From Synergistaceae bacterium (GTDB taxonomy: Bacteria > Synergistota > Synergistia > Synergistales > Aminobacteriaceae): a stretch of 5,515 bases of DNA. The stretch is from positions 1-5,515 of the forward strand of contig JAFPWQ010000268.1 in NCBI GenBank assembly GCA_017394925.1, written 5' to 3'. Positions within the stretch are counted from its first letter, which is position 1, and every line of letters starts with the position of its first letter. Below are positions 5,447 to 5,515 of this stretch, in pieces. The translations under genes were made by a program, and so were the position numbers. The notes under the pieces were generated by a model. That model was not told the DNA's origin and searched no databases. It worked only from the letters and a program-made list of their open reading frames with translations.

Positions 5447-5515
5447 CTTCATGCAGCAAACTAGCGGTGTAAAGCAGAAAGACAGACATATTTCAGCTAT
5501 GCTGCGATAATCGAC

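Noticed and set aside
1..5515. tRNA, rRNA, CRISPR array, riboswitch or phage attachment site
   Set aside because: No cloverleaf, regular spaced repeats, conserved riboswitch core or paired attachment repeats were seen by eye in any of the gaps.

Overview
The window carries two unrelated gene blocks that converge on a decayed, AT-rich spacer. Sequence alone does not fix the organism. Strong GGAGGT-type ribosome binding sites, moderate GC, a Nif11-type peptide cluster and an IS630 remnant would suit an anaerobic or gut-type bacterium (Bacillota, Synergistota or similar). That is a low-confidence inference.

Left block, plus strand, 2-2505: three tightly packed metabolic genes. They are a cyclase/kynurenine-formamidase-like hydrolase cut by the window edge, a ketopantoate-reductase-family (ApbA/PanE fold) oxidoreductase overlapping it by 4 bases, and a zinc-dependent medium-chain dehydrogenase of the RspB/L-gulonate-5-dehydrogenase type starting 9 bases later. 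A clear intrinsic terminator at about 2525-2551 ends the unit. It reads as a small catabolic operon (hydrolysis plus two NAD(P)-linked oxidoreductions). The substrate cannot be named from the sequence.

Spacer, 2506-2975: after the terminator lies a degraded IS630-family transposase fragment (plus strand, three in-frame stops, only the first catalytic Asp region left). Next to it is an open minus-strand stretch that continues the frame of the neighbouring gene past its TGA. It contains a perfect 12-bp tandem duplication and may be another mobile-element scrap or a lost protein tail.

Right block, minus strand, 5393 down to 2976: a compact putative RiPP (ribosomally made, post-translationally modified peptide) operon. 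In transcription order it has a promoter with a perfect TATAAT, a radical SAM/SPASM peptide maturase (355 aa), a Nif11-like precursor peptide (104 aa; leader ending VAGGG, then a 22-residue core rich in Ser, Tyr and Trp with two Cys), and an unrecognised 296-aa protein that is probably a second tailoring enzyme or partner. The leader would recruit the radical SAM enzyme, which would crosslink or otherwise modify the core. The leader would then be removed after the Gly motif. No protease, transporter or separate leader-recognition (PqqD-like) gene is in the window. This block is the best candidate for an undescribed system.
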